Shown here: one piece after another, positions 26,843 to 33,942 of the stretch
Layout: the number at the start of each line of letters is the position of its first letter
Numbering within the stretch: position 1 is the first letter of the stretch
From: an uncultured Fusobacteriaceae bacterium
GTDB taxonomy: Bacteria; Fusobacteriota; Fusobacteriia; Fusobacteriales; Fusobacteriaceae
Direction: 5' to 3'
Assembly (NCBI GenBank): GCA_947038515.1
Contig: CAMQWJ010000001.1
Location: 1 to 64,000 of the forward strand
DNA length: 64,000 nucleotides
Translations under genes and position numbers: made by a program
Notes under the pieces: generated by a model
Told to the model about the DNA's origin: nothing
What the model saw: only the letters and a program-made list of their open reading frames with translations
The model's database searches: none

Positions 26843-29524
26843 TTAATTTAATCTAACCATATTTTTTTTATCTTTCGGTAAATTAATTGCAATATTATTA
26901 TTACTAATTTTTAATAATACCACATTTGTAGAATTTTTTTTAAAATATTGCAATTCTATTTCTTCTTTTATTGTTTTTAAATCATATTTTGTTCCTATAT
27001 AAGTAACTTCAATATAATAGTCTTTTGGTAATAACCCACTAATATCAAATTTTCCTGTATCGTCAGCAATAGTTGTTTCAAGAACATTTCCTTTTAAATC
27101 TTTTAACTCAATTATTAATTCATTATAGAAAGCAGTTTTTTCATCTCCTACAAGTTTCAATTCTTGGTCTAAAAGTACACTTCCTTTTAAGCTTAACATT
27201 GGTTTTATTGGAATATAAGCTTCAACAGTTGAAGAGAAGTTACTCTTAACTTTAATATTATTTTTTCCTAATGTAAATGATGGCTTTTTTATTGTTGCTT
27301 TTAAGTCATAAAGTACATTATTTCCTATTCCATAGAACATTCCTGTTCCATTTTTATCGGTTGTTATAGTCTTATCTCCTATTTTAACTTCTATTCCTGA
27401 AGCTAACTCTTCATCTTTATCATAAATATTATTGTTGTTTGAGTCAACAAAAGCAATTACTTTAACTCTTGAATTATCCATACCATCTATATCTATTTTT
27501 GGATTTTTTAAATCAATAACTTTATCAATACCAATTCTATGACTTCTTGCTCCATCATCACTAAATTCATTATCAATTGTCAACCAGTCATCTAGTTTTA
27601 ATGATACATTAAAAGATACTCTTTCTTTATCTATATTAGAATACGTTACTTCTGTTGAGAAATCTAAGAATCCTTGATAATTATTATTATAAATACTTAA
27701 TGTTACTTCATGTTCTTTTCCATAGTTACTAATCACATTCTCTAATCTTGCTGTAAGACTTGTCCAACCACTATAATAAACACTTGCTCTATACTCGGTA
27801 TTCTTACTTTCTTTTATATCAATTGCACTCCCTGCGCTAAATAAAAACTTATTCCAAGTATAATCAGCATCTATAGTGACTTGCTCTTCTACCTCTTTTT
27901 CTTGACCATAACTATATTTTCTTACTTCATACTCATAACCAATATCTACATTTTTAAAAATATCATATTCTAAATCAAATTTGTTTCTATTTTTTTCATC
28001 ATGGAAACTTCCAAAGCCTTCATGTTCATAGATAAATTTCCAGTTTTGGTAATTAAATTGGTTTAAATATTTATATGAATATCTTTTGCTTAATGAGATC
28101 TCTTTCGCAGTTCTTCCAGAGCCAACATAGGTATCAAGAGTATCTAATGTTTTTTCTCCTGAAAGATTAAATGTATAAGATAAACCGTTATATGTTCCAC
28201 CATAGACTAGTTCTAATCTTGCATTATTCAAATATTTAGCTTTTTGGATTAAACTACTCGAACTTCCATTTCTAAATGATAACTCTTCTATATCTCCAGA
28301 ATAACCCAATCCAATTGTAAGATCATTTGTAATACCATAAAAAATTTCAAATTCTGTTGAGTATTTGTCATACTGACTATTTTCATTTATTCCTATGCTA
28401 TACTCAATTTGACCTTTTTGCTGAAGGTTATAATCTTCAACTGTTACTATTTCTTTTTCTGTTATTTTTCCATCTGGTTGATATATTCTTAATACATAAG
28501 TTCTATCAGTTCTTATTAATGGGTTATCAAATTCAACGATACCGTTATAATCATCTTTTATCTCTATACTTGTTCCCATATATAAAAGTTCCACTCTACT
28601 TCCTATTGGTACATTTTCTCTAATAATAACTTGTCCACCTGAAGTTTCATAATAACCTATTTCTTTATAGAATGAAAGTCCCCACTCTCTATCTTCTCCT
28701 GCATTTCTATTTTCTATATCTAAAGTATGTTCTTTCCAAATATCAACATACTCTAATCGAACTGTACCAAGTTCTCCCTCTCGTAAATCAAAATCTGTAG
28801 TTATTTCTCCATATAGTAGTCCACCTTGATACCCTATATTTCCATCCCACTCATTTTTATAACTTTTTTCACCTGCAGTTTTATCATAACTTAATCCTAA
28901 TTCAACTCTTGTGTATCCTAAGTCAAAAAGTTTTCTTTTAGAAGAGTATACAAGTTCTGTTTCAACATTTTTTCTTTTTAATTTATCTTTTTCTATATCC
29001 AACAATTGAACAATTTCATTAGGGGTGTCAAATGATAATGACATTCTTAATTTTAATTCTTTTGAATTAATTTCACAGCTATTTAAAAATAGTTCTGAAA
29101 ACTTTTGTGATTCAAGATATATTTCTTTTCCTTCCAGAAAAATATCTTGATTGTCTTTTAAGTTAATATTAACTTCTCTTAAAGCACTTCCTAAAGATAT
29201 TTTTAAGTTCTTTTTACTTTCTGTATAATTAGAAAAACCAATTGTTTTAAAAAATTCTTTTATTGGAAGATAATATTTTTTTTCTCTTTCAATAACTTTA
29301 TATGTTCTTGAAACTAATCTTGAATTGATCTTTAGATCATACATTTCTTTTTCTAAAATTTTCTCATTATTTATTTCAGCTTCAAAGACTTTAAAATCTT
29401 CTTCTGATATCAAACCTTGCTTCTTCATTTTAAGTAATTCTTCTATGGTTGCAATTTCTGAATACATATTAATTGAATTCAAAAATAATATAATCAGCAA
29501 TAGTAGATGTTTTATATTCACCAC
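26843..29524 (-). CDS. Outer-membrane usher protein, copy L
   Basis: An 893-aa secreted beta-barrel protein. A signal peptide (1-22) is followed by a helical hairpin TIEELLKMKKQGLISEEDF that looks like a SHOCT motif, an usher N-terminal domain (about 60-175; YYLPIKEFFKTIGFSNY, EIYLESQKFSELFL), and a Tyr/Asp-rich barrel with a plug-like section (GGQVIIRENVPIGSRVELLY, GIVEFDNPLI, VLRIYQPDGKITEKEI). The C-terminal domain from about 690 has AFVDSNNNNIYDKDEELASGIEV, like ushers of the alternate/archaic groups. The 800-900 aa length is typical. Ushers secrete and assemble chaperone-bound subunits. Start is GTG after a G-rich ribosome binding site. Confidence 0.82.
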   Translation of the reverse strand: MVNIKHLLLLIILFLNSINMYSEIATIEELLKMKKQGLISEEDFKVFEAEINNEKILEKEMYDLKINSRLVSRTYKVIEREKKYYLPIKEFFKTIGFSNYTESKKNLKISLGSALREVNINLKDNQDIFLEGKEIYLESQKFSELFLNSCEINSKELKLRMSLSFDTPNEIVQLLDIEKDKLKRKNVETELVYSSKRKLFDLGYTRVELGLSYDKTAGEKSYKNEWDGNIGYQGGLLYGEITTDFDLREGELGTVRLEYVDIWKEHTLDIENRNAGEDREWGLSFYKEIGYYETSGGQVIIRENVPIGSRVELLYMGTSIEIKDDYNGIVEFDNPLIRTDRTYVLRIYQPDGKITEKEIVTVEDYNLQQKGQIEYSIGINENSQYDKYSTEFEIFYGITNDLTIGLGYSGDIEELSFRNGSSSSLIQKAKYLNNARLELVYGGTYNGLSYTFNLSGEKTLDTLDTYVGSGRTAKEISLSKRYSYKYLNQFNYQNWKFIYEHEGFGSFHDEKNRNKFDLEYDIFKNVDIGYEYEVRKYSYGQEKEVEEQVTIDADYTWNKFLFSAGSAIDIKESKNTEYRASVYYSGWTSLTARLENVISNYGKEHEVTLSIYNNNYQGFLDFSTEVTYSNIDKERVSFNVSLKLDDWLTIDNEFSDDGARSHRIGIDKVIDLKNPKIDIDGMDNSRVKVIAFVDSNNNNIYDKDEELASGIEVKIGDKTITTDKNGTGMFYGIGNNVLYDLKATIKKPSFTLGKNNIKVKSNFSSTVEAYIPIKPMLSLKGSVLLDQELKLVGDEKTAFYNELIIELKDLKGNVLETTIADDTGKFDISGLLPKDYYIEVTYIGTKYDLKTIKEEIELQYFKKNSTNVVLLKISNNNIAINLPKDKKNMVRLN

Positions 29525-29550
29525 ATCATCCCCCCTACTTCTTTAAAATT

Positions 29551-29596
29551 TAAATATATATAAAAGTACATAAATATATACTTTTATATATATTTA
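29551..29596 (-). promoter_or_regulatory. AT-rich stem-loop between pilin and usher, copy L
   Basis: An 18-bp perfect inverted repeat: TAAATATATATAAAAGTA (29551-29568) pairs with 29579-29596 around a 10-base loop. It follows a separate GC-richer hairpin. Copy R has the same two-hairpin layout with different sequence. Confidence 0.6.
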
Positions 29597-29597
29597 T

Positions 29598-29623
29598 TAA
29601 GAGGAGATTCAAATCTCCTCTTA
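29598..29623 (-). terminator. Attenuator or RNA-stabilising hairpin after the pilin, copy L
   Basis: An 11-bp stem TAAGAGGAGAT/ATCTCCTCTTA with a TCAA loop lies 10 bases past the pilin stop. No T-run follows. Such a hairpin may protect pilin mRNA and lower usher expression, as in other fimbrial operons. Confidence 0.6.
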
Positions 29624-29633
29624 TATTTTAAAA

Positions 29634-30215
29634 CTATAGTATCCCTTGACCAGTTAATTCAATCTTTACATCCACTGAAGAATCTGAATAAGTTCCAGCA
29701 GTAGGAGTAGTACCAGGATGTGCTGTAACAGTTAAAGTTCCAACATGCTTATTAAGAGTACCAACTGAACTTCCCGTTAGAACATAGTCTAATGTTGTAC
29801 CTGTAGTTCCTGATGCTAAAACACCCATCCCTAATGATCCGCTTGGATCTAATAAGTCTACAAGCAGACCACCTGTCATTGCTACCGGTACACCATTCTT
29901 TTGAAGTTCAACATCAAAATTTGCTGGTAACGCTACAGATGTTGGAGGTGTTGTAATAAACAAATCCGGCATATCAAATGCAAAACCTGTTCCTGTTGGT
30001 CCAGGTGCTGAATGGATTGTAACTACCATTGATAATTCTGCTAAGTCAAATACTTCTCCAGATACTTCTACTGGTAGAAGTGTTAATGCAGTTCCATCAT
30101 TTGCAGGTCCTACTGTACCAGCAGCACTCAATACTGGAGTTATAGTCTGGTTTGCTTGTCCATAAGCTATTGATCCTAATACAAGTATTGCTCCTAATAA
30201 TAAATTTTTCTTCAT
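29634..30215 (-). CDS. Major-pilin-like subunit, copy L
   Basis: A 193-aa secreted protein: signal peptide MKKNLLLGAILVLGSIAYG, then a Thr/Gly/Pro/Val-rich all-beta mature region without cysteine. TLTLLPVEVSGEV-like N-terminal strands and the end AGTYSDSSVDVKIEL match the layout of archaic or alternate chaperone-usher subunits. Base composition is richer in GC than neighbouring genes, as often in highly expressed surface proteins. The signal peptide matches copy R but the mature protein is strongly diverged. A strong GGAGG and hairpins on both sides of the gene suggest high, separately tuned expression. Confidence 0.72.
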   Translation of the reverse strand: MKKNLLLGAILVLGSIAYGQANQTITPVLSAAGTVGPANDGTALTLLPVEVSGEVFDLAELSMVVTIHSAPGPTGTGFAFDMPDLFITTPPTSVALPANFDVELQKNGVPVAMTGGLLVDLLDPSGSLGMGVLASGTTGTTLDYVLTGSSVGTLNKHVGTLTVTAHPGTTPTAGTYSDSSVDVKIELTGQGIL

Positions 30216-30253
30216 AATTTTTCCTCCGTTTTTTCTATTTTATTTTATATTAA

Positions 30254-30273
30254 TATAGATAATATTATCTATA
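30254..30273 (-). promoter_or_regulatory. Stem-loop between chaperone and pilin, copy L
   Basis: A perfect 20-bp palindrome, TATAGATAATATTATCTATA. A hairpin with similar arm sequence (ATTATCTATAAG) lies at the same junction of copy R (33174-33203). It is either an mRNA processing site or a regulator site. Confidence 0.5.
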
Positions 30274-30295
30274 AATAATAACCTCATATTTCCCC

Positions 30296-31045
30296 TTATA
30301 ATTTGATCGTTTTTATGACTTCTCGTGTCCTTGATGGGGTTCTATAAAAAAGAATTTTCTTCAATGCTTTCTCATCTTTAATTTGTGGAAAATTAAGAGT
30401 AATTTTCTTATTTTTTCCATTTCCACCTAATTCACCCACATATTTTGCACCATAAAAATAACCATTCTTTCCATATGCTTCTGCTCCAAATTCAATTCCA
30501 ATATAGCTATCATTTGATAAAATTCCAGTAACAACAACCCCTTTTTCTTTATGCTTTGTCACCTTTATATCTTCGAACCTTATATTTTTTTCAAAATTTG
30601 CTTCCCCTACATAACCTTTCAATTGAATTACAGGAGAAAGAGATACATTACTTGTACCAGATATTTTTCCTTTTTTAGCTTGAACCAAGGTAGGAATATT
30701 AATTGATTGAAATTGTAATTTGAAATTGTATTCACGTTTCTCCAAGCCTTTAGGTGCTTTTACAAATACTTTTAGAATTCCTACACTTTTAGGTTCAATA
30801 GTTAGTATTTTAGGATAAACCTCTACACTGTCTGAAATATCAGCCACACTTCCTTTCAGTACATTTACTCTATACCTTTGTTTCCCAAGTGATTGGTTTT
30901 CCACATAAAACTCTCTATAACCACCTTCTTCTGTATCTATCCGTTGATTAAAAACTGTGTTAGACAATTTAAATGAATAACTTAATATAGAACTTAATAA
31001 AAATATCCCTATTAAAATTAATTTTTTCCTTTTCAAACTACCCAC
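30296..31045 (-). CDS. Periplasmic fimbrial chaperone (PapD-like, two-domain), copy L
   Basis: A 249-aa secreted protein. After a signal peptide (about 1-24) the first immunoglobulin-like domain (FNQRIDTEEGGYREFYVENQS ... VYPKILTIEPKSVGILKVFV) and a second domain (about 140-249, ending RTPSRTREVIKTIKL) give the size and layout of CfaA/EcpB-type chaperones. It is the first gene of the minus-strand operon, in the order chaperone-pilin-usher seen in class 5 (alpha) fimbriae. The GTG start is supported by AAAGGAG ten bases upstream. It ferries subunits to the usher. Confidence 0.8.
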   Translation of the reverse strand: MGSLKRKKLILIGIFLLSSILSYSFKLSNTVFNQRIDTEEGGYREFYVENQSLGKQRYRVNVLKGSVADISDSVEVYPKILTIEPKSVGILKVFVKAPKGLEKREYNFKLQFQSINIPTLVQAKKGKISGTSNVSLSPVIQLKGYVGEANFEKNIRFEDIKVTKHKEKGVVVTGILSNDSYIGIEFGAEAYGKNGYFYGAKYVGELGGNGKNKKITLNFPQIKDEKALKKILFYRTPSRTREVIKTIKL

Positions 31046-31113
31046 TGTTTCACCACTCCTTTTCTTAACAATTTCACCTTATATCCATTTAAATTAAAAC
31101 GATTTTTTCGACC

Positions 31114-31161
31114 ACTTTATAGTATAACATTTTCTTTTGTCTATTTCTTACCACTAGTGAA
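31114..31161 (-). promoter_or_regulatory. Promoter and palindromic operator of fibre operon L
   Basis: On the minus strand TTCACTAGTGG (31161-31151; CACTAGTG core) is centred at 31155.5. A -10 TATACT (31126-31121) puts the likely start near 31114, so the palindrome sits near -41.5, the usual class II activator position for Crp/Fnr-type regulators. No good -35 is present, as expected for an activated promoter. The same TTCACTAGTGG occurs upstream of operon R. Confidence 0.55.
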
Positions 31162-31268
31162 CTATTATTGCCTTGTTTAAACAAATAATCTATATAAACC
31201 CTATTTTTATACAGTTTCTTTACAATAAAATAAAATTTGGTTTGATTACAATTTGTAAAAGCTTATAA

Positions 31269-31847
31269 TTATACTTCTATTAATTCTTTTAATAAGTATT
31301 CTTCAAGTTTCGGTAAATTCAAATGAAGTTTCTTTCCTTTTTCTATTATATAAGACTCTTCTTTTAATATTTTATAGATTTTATAGAATTGTGTTTTTCC
31401 AATATTAAAATTATCTAATTGAACTCCTTTTTTAGTTATAATCCCTTCTGAATTTGCATAAAGCTTTAACATCATTAATATATATCCTTTCCCTGAATAA
31501 ACTTGAGAAAATAGATTTATCATTGCTTTTTTTATTAGCTGCCATAACATTTTTTGATATATTTCATTTATCACCATTTCTTCTTTAGGAAAATCAACCT
31601 CTACTATAATACTATCTTCTAAGGCCTCGATCTCTACTTCAATTTTTGGCAATGTTTTTTCTTCTTTTTTTTCTAAAAAATTAAAACAATTAAATACCAG
31701 TTCTTCTTTTCTCAAACAATTATCATTTGAAATTACTCTCCCGTTTTCTAAAATATTTCTTGTCACAACTGCTCCTTTTTTTACTATAAAAAGTGTATTA
31801 TCTTTTAAAAAAAATCCTTCCTGTGCCTTTAATACTATTGTCTTCAA
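31269..31847 (-). CDS. Crp/Fnr-like transcriptional regulator of the fibre locus
   Basis: A 192-aa protein starting at TTG with GGGAGG upstream. The N-terminal part (about 1-110) has the short-strand pattern of a cyclic-nucleotide-binding-like jelly roll (GFFLKDNTLFIVKKGAVVTRNILENGRVI). It is followed by a long dimer helix and a C-terminal winged helix (SEGIITKKGVQLDNFNIGKTQFYKIYKILKEESYIIEKGKKLHL). It is much diverged, so the effector is unknown; cAMP-binding residues are not evident. It is the only gene not duplicated in the locus, sits between the two operons and is the natural candidate to control both. Confidence 0.65.
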   Translation of the reverse strand: MKTIVLKAQEGFFLKDNTLFIVKKGAVVTRNILENGRVISNDNCLRKEELVFNCFNFLEKKEEKTLPKIEVEIEALEDSIIVEVDFPKEEMVINEIYQKMLWQLIKKAMINLFSQVYSGKGYILMMLKLYANSEGIITKKGVQLDNFNIGKTQFYKIYKILKEESYIIEKGKKLHLNLPKLEEYLLKELIEV

Positions 31848-32184
31848 ATTATAACCTCCCTTTTTTATGAAAAGTCTAAATCGTATTATTTATAGATATT
31901 AATATTTTCATAAAATCAGGTATCTTGTGAGAAAACTCTTATTATAAATATAGCCGTTTAATTGCAATTTTTTAGTCAATTTCTGCTAATAAATTTAATA
32001 ATTCTATCCCTATAGTTCATCCCTCCTTCAAATTAACTATGTATAATTCCATCCTCTATTAAATCTCATTGAATATTATGTAAATGTATTCTCATAAGAT
32101 TTATTTCAAGAAAATTTTAATTCATAAGACTATTAGACTTTTTAACTACTATATTAATAATACCAAATAACTTTAAAAATTCAT

Positions 32185-32196
32185 TTCACTAATGAA
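32185..32196. promoter_or_regulatory. Distal operator-like near-palindrome
   Basis: TTCACTAATGAA, a one-step variant of the CACTAGTG-centred palindrome found next to both operon promoters. Confidence 0.4.
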
Positions 32197-32290
32197 CTTT
32201 TTTTTATTTTTTTTTATTTTAAGGCACATAAAAATCTAGTGTTTTACTTGTTTTTTTATATGCCTAAAATAAAATTAAACAAAATTTTTG

Positions 32291-32354
32291 TTCGTTAGTG
32301 GAAAAAAAGTTTGCAATAAAAACTTTTTCGAGTTATAATGAGTTCACTAGTGGA
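32291..32354 (+). promoter_or_regulatory. Promoter of fibre operon R with two flanking operators
   Basis: -35 TTGCAA (32311-32316), a 17-base spacer and -10 TATAAT (32334-32339) form a near-consensus promoter. TTCGTTAGTGGA lies just upstream of the -35 and TTCACTAGTGGA (32343-32354) covers the predicted start near 32346. The second site is also at about -40.5 for a weaker -10 (TAATAT, 32377-32382), mirroring operon L. The sites could thus repress the first promoter and activate the second. Confidence 0.55.
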
Positions 32355-32405
32355 AAATTGATATTGGTTCTACAGTTAATATATGAAGAAAGGAGTTGTC
32401 AAACC

Positions 32406-33152
32406 ATGAGAAAAAGTAAAAAACTAATTTTAATAGGAATGTTTCTATTTAGTTCTATATTGAGTTATTCTTTCCAGTTGAATAACACAATATTTAATCA
32501 ACGAATGGATACGCCCGAAGGTGGCTATAGAGAGTTTTATTTAGAAAACACTGAACTTACTAAGGTTAGATATAGAGTAAGTGTTTTAAAAGGGGATGTA
32601 GCAGATATTTCATCTAATGTAGAAGTTTATCCTAAAGTGTTAACCGTAGAACCTAAAAGTGTTGGAGTTTTAAAGGTATTTGCAAAAGCATCTGAAGGAA
32701 TGGAAAAACGCCAGTATGATTTTAAATTGCAATTTACACCAATCAATATACCAACTTTATCTAAGGCTAAAGAAGGAAATAAAATAACTGGGTCAACTCA
32801 AATATCTATATCCCCTGTAATAGGAATGAAAGGATATGTAGGAGAAGCAAATTTTGAGAAAAATATAAGATTTGAAGATATAAAAGTAACAAAGCATGAA
32901 AAAGAGGGGATTGTTGTTACTGGACTTTTATCAAATGATAGTTATATAGGGATTGATTTTGGAATCGAAGCATATGGAGAAGGAGACTATTTGTATGGTG
33001 TAGCACATTTGTCTGAGTTGGTTAGGGATGAAAAAAATAGAAAAATCAAGCTTTATTTCCCGAAAATAAAAAGAGAAAACTTATTGAAAAAACTTGTGTT
33101 TTATAGAACACCATCAAGGGTGTATGAAGTTATAAAAACTATTGAATTATAA
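32406..33152 (+). CDS. Periplasmic fimbrial chaperone (PapD-like, two-domain), copy R
   Basis: A 248-aa counterpart of the copy L chaperone with the same two-domain layout, signal peptide (MRKSKKLILIGMFLFSSILSYS) and C-terminal end (RTPSRVYEVIKTIEL). The ATG at 32406 with AGGAG ten bases upstream is chosen; an open frame extends back to a GTG at 32298 but runs through the promoter and lacks similarity to copy L. It is the first gene of the plus-strand operon. The second domain differs more from copy L than the first, perhaps following the different pilins. Confidence 0.8.
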   Translation: MRKSKKLILIGMFLFSSILSYSFQLNNTIFNQRMDTPEGGYREFYLENTELTKVRYRVSVLKGDVADISSNVEVYPKVLTVEPKSVGVLKVFAKASEGMEKRQYDFKLQFTPINIPTLSKAKEGNKITGSTQISISPVIGMKGYVGEANFEKNIRFEDIKVTKHEKEGIVVTGLLSNDSYIGIDFGIEAYGEGDYLYGVAHLSELVRDEKNRKIKLYFPKIKRENLLKKLVFYRTPSRVYEVIKTIEL

Positions 33153-33173
33153 TGGGGAAAGAGTAGTTATTAT

Positions 33174-33203
33174 CTTATGGATAATTTTCATATTATCTAT
33201 AAG
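33174..33203 (+). promoter_or_regulatory. Stem-loop between chaperone and pilin, copy R
   Basis: CTTATGGATAAT (33174-33185) pairs with ATTATCTATAAG (33192-33203) with one G-U pair and a 6-base loop. It is in the same place as the copy L palindrome. Confidence 0.5.
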
Positions 33204-33235
33204 TTGATATAAAAAAAAAAAAACGGAGGAAAATT

Positions 33236-33805
33236 ATGAAAAAAGTTTTATTATTAGGAGCAATACTTGTATTAGGAACAGTAGCAAATGGGGCTTCAGC
33301 TTCTGGGAACACGATTTTAGAAAACCTAGATGCTACAGGTAACGGAACAGCAGTACTAGAAGTAGAAGTAAGAGGAAAGGTTGTTTCAGATACAGGATTA
33401 ACATTAGCAGTACAAATTGACTCAGAAGCTTCAACAAATGGAAAAGGAATGGTGCTTCAAATGCCAGATATGTTTGTAAACGCTACTGCTAGTCAGACAG
33501 GAACATTTACTACTGCTTTATTGAAAAATAAAGCAGAGGTTGCAATGTTGACTGGTACCCTTTCTACAGAGATAAAGGCAGTAGGAGCAACTGGTACTCC
33601 TAACGCAGTTACTGGTGCAGTTGTAGATGCTAATTCTGTAGCTAACGATGTTACGATGGACTACTCTCTAACAACGGCAGGTGTAGTTAACCTATCTCAG
33701 CAAACTCATACATTAACAGCAATAGCTAAATCAAAGGGAACTGTGGGTACTTTTACACATACTTCAACAAAAGTTATAATTAAATTAGCAGGAGCAACAG
33801 CATAG
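33236..33805 (+). CDS. Major-pilin-like subunit, copy R
   Basis: A 189-aa secreted protein with a signal peptide almost the same as copy L (MKKVLLLGAILVLGTVANG). The mature part is a Thr/Ala/Val-rich, cysteine-free beta protein. Only a few landmarks are shared with copy L: LEVEVRGKV, LQMPDMFV, MDYSLT, and an end VGTFTHTSTKVIIKL. The AAACGGAGGAAAAT ribosome site is strong. It probably forms the fibre shaft, with variant surface residues. Confidence 0.72.
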   Translation: MKKVLLLGAILVLGTVANGASASGNTILENLDATGNGTAVLEVEVRGKVVSDTGLTLAVQIDSEASTNGKGMVLQMPDMFVNATASQTGTFTTALLKNKAEVAMLTGTLSTEIKAVGATGTPNAVTGAVVDANSVANDVTMDYSLTTAGVVNLSQQTHTLTAIAKSKGTVGTFTHTSTKVIIKLAGATA

Positions 33806-33826
33806 TTTTAAAGTTTTTATTTATTG

Positions 33827-33854
33827 AAGAGGGATTTTATTTAGAATCCCTCTT
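33827..33854 (+). terminator. Attenuator or RNA-stabilising hairpin after the pilin, copy R
   Basis: AAGAGGGATT (33827-33836) pairs with AATCCCTCTT (33845-33854), 8-base loop, no long T-run. It matches copy L in place and partly in sequence. Confidence 0.6.
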
Positions 33855-33856
33855 TA

Positions 33857-33916
33857 TATAAATATAGAAAAAAGTATAAACTTTATAGAAAAAGTATACT
33901 TTTTTCTATATTTATA
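33857..33916 (+). promoter_or_regulatory. AT-rich stem-loop between pilin and usher, copy R
   Basis: A 22-bp perfect inverted repeat (arms 33857-33878 and 33895-33916) with a 16-base loop. The arms hold A6/T6 runs not present in copy L, yet the pairing is preserved. Confidence 0.65.
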
Positions 33917-33942
33917 TTTTTCAAGAGGTATAGGGGGAAAAA

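Larger units (their letters stand above)
31848..32405. other. Central regulatory region between the two fibre operons
   Basis: About 560 bp of AT-rich sequence with no credible gene. It holds three related near-palindromes (TTCACTAATGAA 32185-32196, TTCGTTAGTGGA 32291-32302, TTCACTAGTGGA 32343-32354), a sigma70 promoter at 32311-32339 and a possible second -10 at 32377-32382. Their centres are about 106 and 52 bp apart, close to whole numbers of helical turns. Confidence 0.6.

Noticed and set aside
32298-32405. Upstream extension of the copy R chaperone to a GTG at 32298
   Set aside because: It runs through the promoter, lacks a ribosome site and has no counterpart in copy L; the ATG at 32406 has AGGAG and aligns with copy L.
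31046-32405. A fim-type invertible promoter switch
   Set aside because: No short flanking inverted repeats or recombinase gene were found; the only inverted repeats are the operons themselves.
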